64,000 nucleotides of DNA from Helicobacter equorum (GCF_900198655.1 NZ_FZPO01000030.1:1-64000); one strand, 5' to 3'; shown: positions 9,537 through 19,321, numbered from the stretch's first letter. Translations and numbers: made by a program. The notes: generated from the sequence alone by a model not told the origin.

Positions 9537-12083
9537 ATGCGTATCACTTTTGGGACTAAATATAACCAAATGAATTATTATCAAGGCACGATGCAAAGTA
9601 AGCTTTCTGACATTAACACAAAAATTGCATCAGGACTAAAGATTCAGTATGGATATCAAGATAGTTCAGTGTTTAATCAGAATCTAAAGCTCGAATATGA
9701 AGAATTAAACCTTGATCAAGGCATAGATAATTCTAATACCGCTTACACACGTACACTTAACACTGATAAGGCTTTGGCAGAGCTTTCTCAAACAGCGGTG
9801 CAATTTAATACCAAGCTCATTCAAGCAGCAAATGATATACATTCTCCTATCTCACGCGAGGCAATTGCACGAGATTTGGAAAAACTTAAAGAACATATGA
9901 TTAATATTGCTAACACTTCAATTGGTGGGGAATTTCTCTTTGCTGGAAGTAATGTCAAGATTCGTCCTTTTGAACCTGATGGCACATATAAAGGAAATAA
10001 TGAGCGTTTGGAAGCATTGATAAGCTCACGCAATCTTATGCCATACAATATTACTGGTAATGAGCTCTTTTTTGGTAGGGATTCTGATAACTACAAAACC
10101 ATTACCACTAATGTACGGAAGCTTAATCAAAGTAAGTTAAATCCTGATATTATGGATAGAATCCGCCGTGGCGATATCCCTGAAGAAGTGTATATTAAGG
10201 CTACTGACACCCTAAGGGATTTGTTGGGCGATGATGATAGGATCACACATAATAATGGGAAAGAGTATTTTTATATGCGTGGTGTGCGTCCTGATGGCAC
10301 AAGTTTTAAGAGTAAATTTTCTTTTGATGTGGGTTTTGGAGATGAAAAAAACGCTACAAAAGTGCAAGATTTATTAGATAAGATAGGCAAGGAGTTTGGC
10401 AACACCTCTAAAAATAAGGTTGTGGATGTGAGTTTAAATTATTGGGGGCAAATTGAAATAAAAAATTTAGCACCCGGTAACGCAAATTTGGATTTTCATC
10501 TCATATCAAGCGATAAGGATGTAGAAAATCTTGATGAGCTTGCTTCCATAGGTGCAAAAGTTACGAGTTTTCAAAAGAGTCCATTCATAGGTGAATACTC
10601 ACAAAATACCATTATGGCGTTGCGGGATAATTATGATTATAGAATTTCTAAAATTCCTTCAACATTTCTTACCAAAGACAATGTTCCTGCCACACTTACA
10701 ACAAAGGTTCGTGATGTTTTGCCAGAAGGTGTTGATACACTAGTTTTTGCCGGCACACGCCCAAATACTAATGATGGGAAAATAAATCCTGAACCTATAG
10801 AGGATCTAAAAATTACTATTGATGATTCTATGCAATTTCGTGATATTATCAAGCAAGTGAGCATGTATTTTGGTGGCAAACTCGAGGGAGAGATGATTAA
10901 TGGTGAATTGGTCTTTAGGGACAATAATGTCAAAAACAAAGACAAAGACACTTATGAGCCTCCATTTAATGGTGAGAGCGGGTTTAGCTTTTCGCTTTCT
11001 ACATATGGTAATGGGGAATTGCGCGATGGGCTTAGGAGTGATTATAAGGCAGAATATGATAGATTGGCGTTTGAAAATCGCGGATCAAAATTAGTGTCTA
11101 ACGTGCAGCAGATTCTAAGTGGCGGTATGGGATTTGCTAATGATGATACCAAGCTTTCTGATGTTGCAGGTGGTAGCGTCGATGGACAGGTATATAATTT
11201 AAATCTTAGTGATCATAATGGTGTGCCACTCCAAGCACGCGTTATGCTTAGCAATAAAGATGGATCGTTTTTGGTTATTCCAGATTCAAAGTCTAATCAA
11301 GAGATTCATATTCCGCTTTATAATCCACACGATGAACCCCCTGCGGTGAGTGTTACAAAAGCTGATGACTTAACATATAGGCAATTAATGGACGCTATTG
11401 GTATTGCACTGAATTATTCTAATCAAGATTCACAAGCATATATCAATGCACAGCTAGAAGATGGCACACCAACGCAAGAAAGTAAAAGAGCTTTTGAATC
11501 TTTGCTTCAAGCCCAACAAGGCAAAATAGAAGTAGCCTTAACCCCACAAGGGCGTATACAGATTTCCGATCAAATGCGATCTATTTCGCGTATGAAATTT
11601 ATGATCTATAATGATCAAAGCAATGATTTTTCCGAACAGGCATTGCATGATCACACAACTTTTTTGACATTTAATGCCAATAATGCCCTCACAATCGACC
11701 AACCAGATATCAATTTTTTTGATGGGCTTGATGAAATGATTAAGGCTGTGCGTAATGGAATTTATCGACCAGACGCATATGGGGATAATTATGTGCCAGA
11801 TATGCGCAATATCGGCATACAAAATAGCATTGAGCTTTTTGGGCATTTTAGCAACCACATAGAAAAGATGATTGCCCAAAATGGCGCACATGGAAGGAGT
11901 TTTGAAAATGCTTTGCGACGCAATGAAGTGCTTAAGGTGCAAATTGCTTCTATCAAAAATGATAATATTGGCACCGATATGGCACAAACCTATAACCACT
12001 TTTCCAATCTCACGACGAACTACAATGCGGTTTTGGCTTCAACAAGTCGCATTAATCAAATGTCATTGGTGAATTATCTATGA
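9537..12083 (+). CDS. flgL: Flagellar hook-associated protein 3 (FlgL)
   Basis: Hook-filament junction protein exported by the flagellar type III apparatus. The 848 residues are far longer than the roughly 300 of enterobacterial FlgL but close to the Helicobacter form. The conserved coiled-coil ends are clear: N-terminal MRITFGTKYNQMNYY with SDINTKIASGLKI, and C-terminal ASTSRINQMSLVNYL. The extra length is a variable middle domain. An in-frame GTG at 9528 is only two bases after the G-run and gives a worse match to the family; ATG 9537 is preferred. The stop overlaps the next gene by four bases (ATGA). Confidence 0.93.
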   Translation: MRITFGTKYNQMNYYQGTMQSKLSDINTKIASGLKIQYGYQDSSVFNQNLKLEYEELNLDQGIDNSNTAYTRTLNTDKALAELSQTAVQFNTKLIQAANDIHSPISREAIARDLEKLKEHMINIANTSIGGEFLFAGSNVKIRPFEPDGTYKGNNERLEALISSRNLMPYNITGNELFFGRDSDNYKTITTNVRKLNQSKLNPDIMDRIRRGDIPEEVYIKATDTLRDLLGDDDRITHNNGKEYFYMRGVRPDGTSFKSKFSFDVGFGDEKNATKVQDLLDKIGKEFGNTSKNKVVDVSLNYWGQIEIKNLAPGNANLDFHLISSDKDVENLDELASIGAKVTSFQKSPFIGEYSQNTIMALRDNYDYRISKIPSTFLTKDNVPATLTTKVRDVLPEGVDTLVFAGTRPNTNDGKINPEPIEDLKITIDDSMQFRDIIKQVSMYFGGKLEGEMINGELVFRDNNVKNKDKDTYEPPFNGESGFSFSLSTYGNGELRDGLRSDYKAEYDRLAFENRGSKLVSNVQQILSGGMGFANDDTKLSDVAGGSVDGQVYNLNLSDHNGVPLQARVMLSNKDGSFLVIPDSKSNQEIHIPLYNPHDEPPAVSVTKADDLTYRQLMDAIGIALNYSNQDSQAYINAQLEDGTPTQESKRAFESLLQAQQGKIEVALTPQGRIQISDQMRSISRMKFMIYNDQSNDFSEQALHDHTTFLTFNANNALTIDQPDINFFDGLDEMIKAVRNGIYRPDAYGDNYVPDMRNIGIQNSIELFGHFSNHIEKMIAQNGAHGRSFENALRRNEVLKVQIASIKNDNIGTDMAQTYNHFSNLTTNYNAVLASTSRINQMSLVNYL

Positions 12084-12862
12084 AAAATATACCTATCATT
12101 AGCTATCAGCACATTAGAGACAGAGCAGAATCTCAAAGCGTAAGTGTGGCGGAGTTTGAAAAACAGATTGCATATATAAAAAAGAAGGGTTATGAGTTTT
12201 TAAGCCTTGATGAATATGTGATGCTTAAATATAATACGGGGTCTTTAGAATCTAGCAAGAAAAAATATATTCTTGTAATTTTTGAAGGTGGTTGGAGAGA
12301 TTTTTATACCAATGCTATGCCTGTATTGAGGCAATATAATGCCAAGGCAGCACTTTTTATTGCTACAGAATGGATTGATGAAGCCTCAAAACAAGCTATA
12401 AGCAATCCTAATACACAAAGTAGTGAACTCCCTCATGATGAATCTATGATAGCGCTAAAAGAAAATCCTCGATCGGTGGTATGCACTTGGGAAGAGTTGC
12501 GACAAACACAAGATATTATCAGTTTTGGTTCTATGACGCACACATATCAGCTTTCAAATTATGTAATAAAGCCTTGGCACGAAGATTTACAACTTTCAAA
12601 AGATCTCATTTCACAACATCTTGGGATACAAACTACCCATTTGCTTTGGCCTCGTGGTGAGCATGATGCTACACTTTTACGCACTGCCAAAAAAATGGAT
12701 TTTAAGGCATTTTATCTCAAGCAACATGGGTTAAACTTTCAGGATTCTTGCTTGGATGAGAATACATATTGTGCTATGCGTAATAGCTTACCTTACTTGA
12801 AAAAAATTCTTTTTATTTGTAACAATGCTTTGAGATATAGGCTTTTTGGAGTCTTTTTATAA
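12080..12862 (+). CDS. Polysaccharide deacetylase-like protein with altered catalytic motifs
   Basis: A 260-residue NodB-fold protein starting in the last codon of flgL (ATGA overlap). The N-terminal IISYQHI and SVAEFEKQIAYIKKKGYEFLS region is typical of deacetylases, followed by the position of motif 1. Family members read TFDDG there; this one reads VIFEGGWRD, losing the catalytic base and the metal Asp. Motif 2 (HSxxHP) is reduced to SMTHTY and motif 3 (RxPY/YPYG) is LLWPRGEHD. It may be catalytically inactive or act on another bond. Its place in the flagellar unit suggests a function linked to flagella or local peptidoglycan. There is no signal peptide, so it is probably cytoplasmic. Confidence 0.75.
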   Translation: MKNIPIISYQHIRDRAESQSVSVAEFEKQIAYIKKKGYEFLSLDEYVMLKYNTGSLESSKKKYILVIFEGGWRDFYTNAMPVLRQYNAKAALFIATEWIDEASKQAISNPNTQSSELPHDESMIALKENPRSVVCTWEELRQTQDIISFGSMTHTYQLSNYVIKPWHEDLQLSKDLISQHLGIQTTHLLWPRGEHDATLLRTAKKMDFKAFYLKQHGLNFQDSCLDENTYCAMRNSLPYLKKILFICNNALRYRLFGVFL

Positions 12863-12892
12863 GGTTTTTTAACAAAAAAATATTTTATGTGT

Positions 12893-12898
12893 TATAAT
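12893..12898 (+). promoter_or_regulatory. -10 box of hsrA
   Basis: TATAAT followed by GCC, 45 bases before the hsrA ATG. HsrA is known in H. pylori to bind its own promoter. Confidence 0.6.
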
Positions 12899-12942
12899 GC
12901 CTGGGTTTTTTAAGAGTTTGAATCTTGTAAGAGGGAAAGATT

Positions 12943-13623
12943 ATGCGAATTTTAATTATAGAGGATGATGTATCACTTAGCAAGGATCTTAGCGATACGC
13001 TTGGTGCAGGTGGTTATCAAACAGATATAGCTGAAAATATTAAAGATGGTGAGTATTTTATTAGTATCCGAAATTATGATTTGGTTATAAGCGGATACAA
13101 TCTCTCTGATGGTGCGGGAGTGGAAATCATTCCTCAAGTGAAGGAAAAATCTCCGCGCACTCCTGTGATTATTATTTCTGACAAAGCGAATGCAGAGCGC
13201 GAAATTGAGGCTTTTAAAGATGGCGCCGATGATTTCATTGCAAAGCCACTTAATATGAAGGTGTTGCTTGTCCGCGTGGAAGCTAGACTCAAGTTTTGGG
13301 GATCTAGCGTGATTGAAATTGAAGATCTTGTGATTAACCCAGATGAGGAAAAAATCACGTATAAGGGACAAGAAATCGAAGTGAAAGGCAAGCCTTTTGA
13401 GGTTCTAACGCATTTAGCACGACATCGCGATCAGATTGTATCCAAAGAGCAACTTTTAGATGCGATTTGGGAGGAGCCAGAGCTTGTAACCCCAAATGTT
13501 ATCGAAGTAGCTATCAATCAGATTCGCCAAAAAATGGATAAGCCTCTTTGTATTAGCACCATTGAAACAGTGCGTCGCAGAGGTTATAGATTCTGTTATC
13601 CAAAAGCACCTAGCGAGAGCTAG
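12943..13623 (+). CDS. hsrA: Orphan OmpR-type regulator HsrA (HP1043 type)
   Basis: A 226-residue DNA-binding regulator with a receiver domain (1-115) and an OmpR winged helix (about 125-222, ending ETVRRRGYRFCYPK). It matches the Helicobacter homeostatic regulator HsrA, which is essential in H. pylori and works without a cognate kinase. In the receiver the site of the phospho-acceptor Asp, after YDLVIS, is Gly51, while the acidic pair E7-D8-D9 and the K of AKPL remain. It therefore cannot be phosphorylated at the normal site. The winged helix is nearly invariant in the genus (GKPFEVLTHLARHRDQIVSK). The gene has its own promoter and lies alone before ffs. Confidence 0.95.
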   Translation: MRILIIEDDVSLSKDLSDTLGAGGYQTDIAENIKDGEYFISIRNYDLVISGYNLSDGAGVEIIPQVKEKSPRTPVIIISDKANAEREIEAFKDGADDFIAKPLNMKVLLVRVEARLKFWGSSVIEIEDLVINPDEEKITYKGQEIEVKGKPFEVLTHLARHRDQIVSKEQLLDAIWEEPELVTPNVIEVAINQIRQKMDKPLCISTIETVRRRGYRFCYPKAPSES

Positions 13624-13688
13624 GGTTGCTTGTTGTTTGTAAGTTTAGTTTTTTCTAATTTTAAATTTTTCTTTAAGTCTAGCTTGTA

Positions 13689-13694
13689 TATAAT
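13689..13694 (+). promoter_or_regulatory. -10 box of the SRP RNA gene
   Basis: TATAAT placed 7 bases before the predicted 5' end of the SRP RNA, the expected distance to a start site. Confidence 0.65.
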
Positions 13695-13701
13695 TCATTT
13701 G

Positions 13702-13804
13702 CCCTCTTATAGACCTATGCAATAGGCTTCTAAGACAACACTTCAGGGTGGGAACACAGCAGAGTAACTTAGATTTTTGTGTGCCGTAGGTATCTGTATG
13801 GGGG
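13702..13804 (+). ncRNA. ffs: Signal recognition particle RNA (4.5S type)
   Basis: About 103 nt that fold into one long hairpin. The apex is GTG-GGAA-CAC, a GGAA tetraloop, flanked by CAGG on the 5' side and AGCAG on the 3' side, which is the asymmetric Ffh-binding loop of helix 8. Further out TCTAAG pairs with CTTAGA, AGACCTATG pairs with CGTAGGTATCT with a two-base bulge, and the ends CCCTCTTAT and GTATGGGGG pair. Ends were set from this pairing. It is not protein coding. It forms the targeting particle with Ffh, whose gene is not in the window. Confidence 0.8.
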
Positions 13805-13855
13805 TTCTTCTCAGATTCTTAGCTTTCTTAAAGCATTTCCTTAATTGATCTTGGT

Positions 13856-13861
13856 TATAAT
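13856..13861 (+). promoter_or_regulatory. -10 box of fabG
   Basis: TATAAT in the context CTTGGTTATAATG, 50 bases before the fabG start. The acpP promoter has the same TTGGTTATAAT string. Confidence 0.55.
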
Positions 13862-13910
13862 GTCTTTTGATGGTGTAACATCATATTTTTTTTACATAAA
13901 GGAATAGAGT

Positions 13911-14654
13911 ATGACTTTTGCTGGTAAAAATGTTCTTGTGACAGGTGGGAGTAGAAGTATAGGTGCTGAAATTTGTAGGGTATTGGCGAGTTATGGATTA
14001 AAAGTGTGGATTAATTATCGTAGCAAACCAGAAATTGCTGATGCACTTAAAAGCGAAATAGAATCTCAGGGTGGCAAAGCCGCGGTTGTGTGTTTTGATG
14101 CCACCGATGAAGAAGGATTCTCAAATGCTATCAAAGCGATTATTGAAAGCGATGGAGCATTAGGATATCTTGTTAATAATGCAGGGATTACAAATGATAA
14201 ACTTGCTATAAGAATGAGCACACAAGATTTTACGGGTGTGATTGATGCAAATTTGAAATCGGCATTTATCGGTGCTAGAGAATCGCTTAAGGTTATGAGC
14301 AAACAACGCTTCGGATCTGTGGTAAATATTTCCTCTATTGTGGGTGAAAGGGGCAACGCAGGACAAACAAATTATGCTGCAAGTAAGGGCGGTATGATTG
14401 CTATGACAAAAAGCTTCGCCTATGAGGGTGCACCTAGAAATATACGCTTTAATTGTGTAACACCGGGTTTTATTCGCACAGATATGACAGAAGTTCTCAA
14501 GGATGAGATTAAAGATATGTATATCAAAAATATTCCTCTAGCGAGATTTGGAGAAGCAAAGGAAGTTGCGAATGCTGTAGCGTTTCTTTTAAGTGATGAA
14601 GCAAGTTATATTACCGGTGAAGTTTTGAAGGTGAATGGTGGGCTTTATATGTAG
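13911..14654 (+). CDS. fabG: 3-oxoacyl-ACP reductase FabG
   Basis: NADPH-dependent reductase of the fatty acid elongation cycle. It is a 247-residue short-chain dehydrogenase: the nucleotide motif is TGGSRSIG at 11-18 (the usual third Gly is Ser), NNAG at 89-92, and the catalytic set is S141 or S142, Y155 and K159 in NYAASKGG. It is followed by acpP, fabF and accA, the same order as in H. pylori. The start is ATG after AAAGGAATAGAGT. Confidence 0.95.
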   Translation: MTFAGKNVLVTGGSRSIGAEICRVLASYGLKVWINYRSKPEIADALKSEIESQGGKAAVVCFDATDEEGFSNAIKAIIESDGALGYLVNNAGITNDKLAIRMSTQDFTGVIDANLKSAFIGARESLKVMSKQRFGSVVNISSIVGERGNAGQTNYAASKGGMIAMTKSFAYEGAPRNIRFNCVTPGFIRTDMTEVLKDEIKDMYIKNIPLARFGEAKEVANAVAFLLSDEASYITGEVLKVNGGLYM

Positions 14655-14694
14655 GTTGGCTATAAAGTTTAAGGTTATTTTTGTTTTTCTTGGT

Positions 14695-14700
14695 TATAAT
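14695..14700 (+). promoter_or_regulatory. -10 box of acpP
   Basis: TATAAT in CTTGGTTATAATTCC, 44 bases before acpP, giving this highly expressed gene its own promoter within the fab cluster. Confidence 0.6.
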
Positions 14701-14744
14701 TCCGACTTGTTTGTAAGTTAATTCTAAATGCAAGGAGATTTTAT

Positions 14745-14975
14745 ATGGCACTTTTTGATGATGTAAAGGCAGTAATTGTTGAACAATTAGGTGTAAATGC
14801 TGATGAGGTGAAGGAAAATTCAAACTTTATCGATGATCTTAATGCAGATTCATTGGATGTTGTTGAAATGATCATGGCACTTGAGGAAAAATTTGGTATT
14901 GAGATTCCAGATCAAGATGCTGAAGCTATCAAAACTGTAAAAGATGTTGTAGGTTATATTGAAAAAGCTAAGTAA
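14745..14975 (+). CDS. acpP: Acyl carrier protein
   Basis: A 76-residue acidic carrier of growing acyl chains. The phosphopantetheine attachment serine is S36 in [10 protein letters not shown], at the normal position. The protein has the usual four-helix pattern and is strongly acidic. It lies between fabG and fabF, with AAGGAG before the ATG and its own promoter. Confidence 0.97.
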   Translation: MALFDDVKAVIVEQLGVNADEVKENSNFIDDLNADSLDVVEMIMALEEKFGIEIPDQDAEAIKTVKDVVGYIEKAK

Positions 14976-14985
14976 TAAGTGATTT

Positions 14986-15010
14986 AGATTCTCTTTATTG
15001 TGGAGAATCT
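14986..15010 (+). other. Hairpin between acpP and fabF
   Basis: AGATTCTC at 14986-14993 pairs perfectly with GAGAATCT at 15003-15010 across a 9-base loop, 10 bases after the acpP stop. There is no T-run, so a full terminator is unlikely. A partial terminator or a 3' stabiliser that leaves more acpP than fabF message would fit. Confidence 0.5.
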
Positions 15011-15056
15011 ACCCTTTAGAGTATTTTAATTTTATTACACTATACAAGGAGATTAT

Positions 15057-16295
15057 GTGCGTCGAGTAGTAGTAACAGGTCTTGGCATGATTAATTCACT
15101 AGGACTTAATAGGAGCGATTCTTTTAAGGCTATCATTGAGGGAAAAAGTGGAATTAAAAGAATTTCTTGTTTCGATGTGGAAAATTTTCCTGTAAAAATT
15201 GCTGGCGAAATTACCGATTTTAGCCCTGATGAAGTAATGGATCCCAAAGAAGTCAAAAAAGCTGATAGATTCATTCAACTTGCCCTCAAAGCTTCCAAGG
15301 AAGCCATGCTAGATTCTGGATTGCTCGAAAGTGATGGAAAAGTTAGTGCAAATATTGCTGATAACTTTGGTGTAAGTTCTGCGGCAGGGATTGGTGGACT
15401 TGGCAATATTGAAAAAAATTCTATAGTATGTGCCGAAAAAGGACCAAGGAGAATTAGTGCGTTCTTTATTCCTTCTGCACTTGTGAATATGCTCGGAGGT
15501 TTTACATCCATTGAATTTGGTCTTAAGGGACCCAATGTTTCTAGCGTTACAGCTTGTGCAGCAAGCACACATGCTATTATCGAAGCGACAAAGTCTATTA
15601 TGATAGGTGAAGTAGATAAAATGCTTGTGGTTGGTTCTGAATCTGCGATATGTCCTGTAGGTATCGGTGGTTTTGCGGCGATGAAAGCGCTTTCTGACAG
15701 AAATGATGAGCCACAAAAGGCTTCAAGACCTTTTGATAAAGATAGAAACGGCTTTGTTATGGGTGAGGGTTCTGGTGCATTGGTGCTTGAGGATTATGAG
15801 AGTGCTAAGGCACGCGGAGCTAGAATCTATGCAGAACTTGTAGGTTTTGGTGAAAGCAGTGATGCTAATCACATCACGACTCCAGCTCCAGGTGGAGCGG
15901 GTGCGTTGCGTGCGATGAAAGCTGCACTTAAGATGGCAAATATAAAAATTGATTATGTAAATGCACATGGCACAAGCACAGCTTATAACGATCTGTTTGA
16001 AACTATGGCGTTAAAGAGTGCTTTTGGATCAAAAGAAAATGTCCCATTTGTAAGTTCTACAAAAGGTCAGATTGGGCATTGTTTGGGTGCAGCAGGTGCT
16101 CTAGAAGCTGTGATTGCTATTATGGCAATGCAAGAAGGCGTGCTTCCACCTACAATCAACCAAGAAACTCCTGATCCAGAGTGTGATCTTGATTATATTC
16201 CAAATACTGCGAGACAAGCAAAAGTTGATGCTGTGATGAGCAATTCTTTTGGTTTTGGTGGCACCAATGGTGTAATTATTTTTAAAAGGATTTAA
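15057..16295 (+). CDS. fabF: 3-oxoacyl-ACP synthase II FabF
   Basis: Condensing enzyme of fatty acid elongation, 412 residues. The catalytic set is C167 (SSVTACAAS), H304 ([11 protein letters not shown]) and H341 ([11 protein letters not shown]), and the C-terminus ends [15 protein letters not shown]. The start is GTG at 15057, five bases after AAGGAG. An ATG two bases earlier is in another frame and is not used. Eleven bases separate its stop from the accA start. Confidence 0.96.
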   Translation: MRRVVVTGLGMINSLGLNRSDSFKAIIEGKSGIKRISCFDVENFPVKIAGEITDFSPDEVMDPKEVKKADRFIQLALKASKEAMLDSGLLESDGKVSANIADNFGVSSAAGIGGLGNIEKNSIVCAEKGPRRISAFFIPSALVNMLGGFTSIEFGLKGPNVSSVTACAASTHAIIEATKSIMIGEVDKMLVVGSESAICPVGIGGFAAMKALSDRNDEPQKASRPFDKDRNGFVMGEGSGALVLEDYESAKARGARIYAELVGFGESSDANHITTPAPGGAGALRAMKAALKMANIKIDYVNAHGTSTAYNDLFETMALKSAFGSKENVPFVSSTKGQIGHCLGAAGALEAVIAIMAMQEGVLPPTINQETPDPECDLDYIPNTARQAKVDAVMSNSFGFGGTNGVIIFKRI

Positions 16296-16305
16296 GGCTT
16301 CAAAG

Positions 16306-17235
16306 ATGGCTACTTACCTTGATTTTGAGCAAAAAATCAAAAGTTTACAAGATGATGTAGAGTCTGCTGATATCCGTGGTGATCATGCTGCAATAGAGAT
16401 TCTTAAAAAGGCTTTGGATAAAGAGATAGCGCAAGTGTATGGTAATATGAGTGATTATCAAAAATTGCAACTTGCGCGACACCCAGATCGACCTTATGCG
16501 ATGGATTATATTGATTTAATTGTTAAAGATAAATATGAAATTTGTGGCGATCGTCATTTTCGTGATGATAAGACTATAGTGTGCTTTATAGGAAAAATTG
16601 GTGTGCAACCCGCTGTCGTGATAGGTGAGGAAAAGGGAAGAGGTACAAAAAATAAGCTTATGCGTAATTTTGGTATGCCTCATCCAGAGGGTTATCGCAA
16701 AGCATTGCGTGCCGCAAAAATTGCGGAAAAATTTGGTTTGCCTGTGTTAATGCTTGTTGATACATCGGGTGCATATCCTGGTGTGGGTGCAGAGGAGCGC
16801 GGACAGAGTGAGGCTATTGCAAAAAATCTTCAGGATTTTGCAGCGCTTGAAACACATACTATTTCTGTTGTGATAGGTGAAGGTGGGAGTGGTGGTGCGT
16901 TGGCTGTTGCTGTGGCTGATAGACTTGCTATGATGCAGTATTCTGTATTTAGTGTTATATCACCGGAGGGTTGTGCTGCAATTTTATGGAATGATCCAAG
17001 TAAGCTAGAAACTGCAACAAAGTCACTAAAAATCACTCCTGATAAACTTAAAAAAATGCAACTCATTGATGATGTGATTATGGAGCCATCGGTAGGTGCA
17101 CATAGAGACAAGGCGGGAGCAGCAAAAGCCATAGAAGAGTATTTTTTGAAATCTCTCGAAGAACTTGAGCATGATGAAAAATATATGAAAAAGCGTTATG
17201 AAAAAATCATGCGTTATGGAGTCTTTGCTAACTAA
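16306..17235 (+). CDS. accA: Acetyl-CoA carboxylase carboxyltransferase subunit alpha
   Basis: One half of the carboxyltransferase that makes malonyl-CoA from acetyl-CoA and carboxybiotin. Its 309 residues include the crotonase-type core with [16 protein letters not shown] near 149 and [10 protein letters not shown] near 190. The N-terminal helical part ([15 protein letters not shown]) is the usual start. It is the third gene of acpP-fabF-accA. The beta subunit accD is not in the window. Confidence 0.96.
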   Translation: MATYLDFEQKIKSLQDDVESADIRGDHAAIEILKKALDKEIAQVYGNMSDYQKLQLARHPDRPYAMDYIDLIVKDKYEICGDRHFRDDKTIVCFIGKIGVQPAVVIGEEKGRGTKNKLMRNFGMPHPEGYRKALRAAKIAEKFGLPVLMLVDTSGAYPGVGAEERGQSEAIAKNLQDFAALETHTISVVIGEGGSGGALAVAVADRLAMMQYSVFSVISPEGCAAILWNDPSKLETATKSLKITPDKLKKMQLIDDVIMEPSVGAHRDKAGAAKAIEEYFLKSLEELEHDEKYMKKRYEKIMRYGVFAN

Positions 17236-17399
17236 TTCAAGCTTGGTGTATATTTCTTGTAAAGATTCTAGACACATGGCTTAGCTCTACGTTGCACGAA
17301 ATGTGGTTATACTTAAAAAGACATGCGTCGCTTCAATCCTAAGTTTCATAAGTCTTATCTTCTTTATGTAATACCTTGATATAACAAAAAACTTGTATA

Positions 17400-18373
17400 A
17401 TGATAGGGTTTCTTGATATGTATATAAAGGTTTGTATGGATAGGATTGCGTATTTTCCTAGGGATTTACAAAAATCACCCCACATAAAACTTTTTAGCAC
17501 ATCACATGTAGCATTTGCAAAGTATACCCAAACACAAAGTGGCATTAAACAACAGGTGTATATTGATATGCATTGTTTTGTAATCGTGTTGTGTGGCGAA
17601 AAGATTATGTACACCAAAAGTGGTGATTTTGTGATTAGGGCAAACGAAGACTTATTTTTGCAAGCAGATAATTATTGTCTAAGCAATATAACAGCACTTG
17701 ATGTATGGGCAACAAGTGATATAAATCAAGCTAGCAACCCTAGATATGGGCACTTTTATTATTTTTTTGATAATGTAAGTTTGCTTGAGTTTGTAAGCAA
17801 GCATAAAGAGCGCCTGCACTTTCATTCTTGGGTACAAGGATTTGAGGTATTTCATCTCCGATCCGAGATTCTGATATGCTCTCTACAATCACAAAAAACT
17901 TTGAGTTTTATATTCAAGAATCTAGAGAGGAATTATTGCCTTTTGTGTCGCATAAATTTGAAGAATTATTTTTGTATCTAAGTGTGCAATATACTCGAGT
18001 TTTTATAAGCTTTGCGTAGCAGATCATGCAAGGCTTTGCCTTATATTCATACTTGGCATTTTTGTATTGTCAAAAAGAGTTTGATAATGTTGCGCAAATA
18101 ACAGAATACGCCAAAACCGATCAAGCAACATTAGTAGAAAATTTAAGCAAGTTTTTGGGCTTTCTCCAAAACATTGACTTGATGAGAGGCGATTTGAAAA
18201 GGCAAAATTTTACTTGAGTATTCTAGTAAAAATATCAATGAAATTTGTATAGAATGCGGTTTTGGATCTTCATTATGGTTTATAGAAAGATTTAAAAATC
18301 GTTATCATTGCACAACCCCCCCCCCAAGTATTACCAAAAAATCAAAAAACTTGTATTTTACTTAGATATCTAG
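17400..18373 (+). pseudogene. AraC-family regulator, broken by frameshifts and a stop, with a poly-C run
   Basis: Fragments in successive frames spell one AraC-type regulator: an N-terminal sensing part (from 17400 or the ATG at 17436), a middle part and a C-terminal helix-turn-helix (NINEICIECGF then SLWFIERFKNRYH). Lesions: a frameshift near 17865, where CCGATCCGAG looks like a small duplication; an in-frame TAG near 18017; a second frameshift near 18205 (GGCAAAATTTTACTTGAG must be read in a different frame from the part before); and a C10 run at 18316-18325 that puts the end out of frame. With 11 C the end would read PKYYQKIKKL, as AraC proteins normally do. The first three lesions are not of the reversible kind. 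Confidence 0.75.
18316..18325 (+). repeat. Homopolymer run C10 in the AraC pseudogene
   Basis: Ten C after CACAA, close to the 3' end of the AraC-type pseudogene. Eleven C would restore the family-like C-terminus. The position suggests a formerly phase-variable regulator. Confidence 0.85.
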
Positions 18374-18424
18374 TATGTATGTTAAAAACATGTTAGAATC
18401 CTGTATCTTTTTTGGGAGTATGGT

Positions 18425-19234
18425 ATGAAAGCACAAAATAAAGATTGTATTCCAGTGTTAAGTATCGCAGGAAGTGATTGCAGTGGAGGAGCAGGCATAC
18501 AAGCGGATCTTAAAACCTTTGGTGCGCACAATGTGTTTGGGATGAGTATCGTGCTAAGTGTAGTAGCAGAAAATACCGTGCGTGTTATTTCTAGTTTTGA
18601 TGTGCCTACAAAAGCTATTGATGAACAATTTGTGGCTGTTTTTGAGGATATCCCACCCAAAGCCACCAAAATTGGTATGCTTGGATCTTGTGAAATTATT
18701 GAGTGTGTTGCGCATAATCTTGCGCACTATAAGCCAGAGAATCTTGTCATCGATCCGGTGATGTTTGCAAAAAATGGTTTTGCACTGATGCCAGAGAATG
18801 TACGCAATGTGTTTCGGGAGAAGATTCTTAGATTTGCTGATGTACTTACACCAAATATTCCAGAGGCACAGGAATTGTGCGGATTTGAGATTACAAGTAT
18901 CGAAGACATGAAGCACGCCGCAAAGAGCTTGTGTGATCTTGGAGCAAAGATGGTATTGCTAAAAGGTGGGCATAGACAAGAGGATTGCAGTGATGTATTT
19001 TTTGATGGAAAGGATTTTTTCGTATTGCCATCTGAACGCATAGAAACCAAAAATACGCACGGCACGGGTTGCACGCTAAGCTCTGCAATCGCAGCTAATC
19101 TTGCACTTGGCAAAATGCCATTAGATTCTATCAAAATAGCTAAAGAATATGTATTTAATGCTATTTTGTATGCATTGAATCTAGGAAAGGGTAATGGTCC
19201 AACTAACCACTTTTATAATACTTCTGCAATATAG
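18425..19234 (+). CDS. thiD: Hydroxymethylpyrimidine (phosphate) kinase ThiD
   Basis: Phosphorylates HMP and HMP-P for thiamine synthesis. A 269-residue ribokinase-fold protein: N-terminal PVLSIAGSDCSGGAGIQADLKTF and C-terminal anion-hole motif THGTGCTLSSAIAANLA. Nearly all family positions are present. It stands alone behind a TAGAAT -10-like sequence at 18394-18399; no TPP riboswitch fits in the 50-base leader. Confidence 0.95.
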   Translation: MKAQNKDCIPVLSIAGSDCSGGAGIQADLKTFGAHNVFGMSIVLSVVAENTVRVISSFDVPTKAIDEQFVAVFEDIPPKATKIGMLGSCEIIECVAHNLAHYKPENLVIDPVMFAKNGFALMPENVRNVFREKILRFADVLTPNIPEAQELCGFEITSIEDMKHAAKSLCDLGAKMVLLKGGHRQEDCSDVFFDGKDFFVLPSERIETKNTHGTGCTLSSAIAANLALGKMPLDSIKIAKEYVFNAILYALNLGKGNGPTNHFYNTSAI

Positions 19235-19321
19235 GGGATTTTAGAGACTAAGAGTAAAATTGATTTTGATATGGCGCACTGAAATGACTTGGTAGGATTT
19301 GCAAACATTGGGTGCTTTTGG

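Noticed and set aside
11538-11999. A 153-codon minus-strand frame inside flgL
   Set aside because: It lies wholly within flgL, has no ribosome-binding site and no protein-like pattern.
15309-15716. A 135-codon minus-strand frame inside fabF
   Set aside because: Shadow of fabF, rich in Cys and Arg with no known domain.
18374-18424. A TPP riboswitch before thiD
   Set aside because: The 50-base leader is too short and lacks the THI-box motifs.
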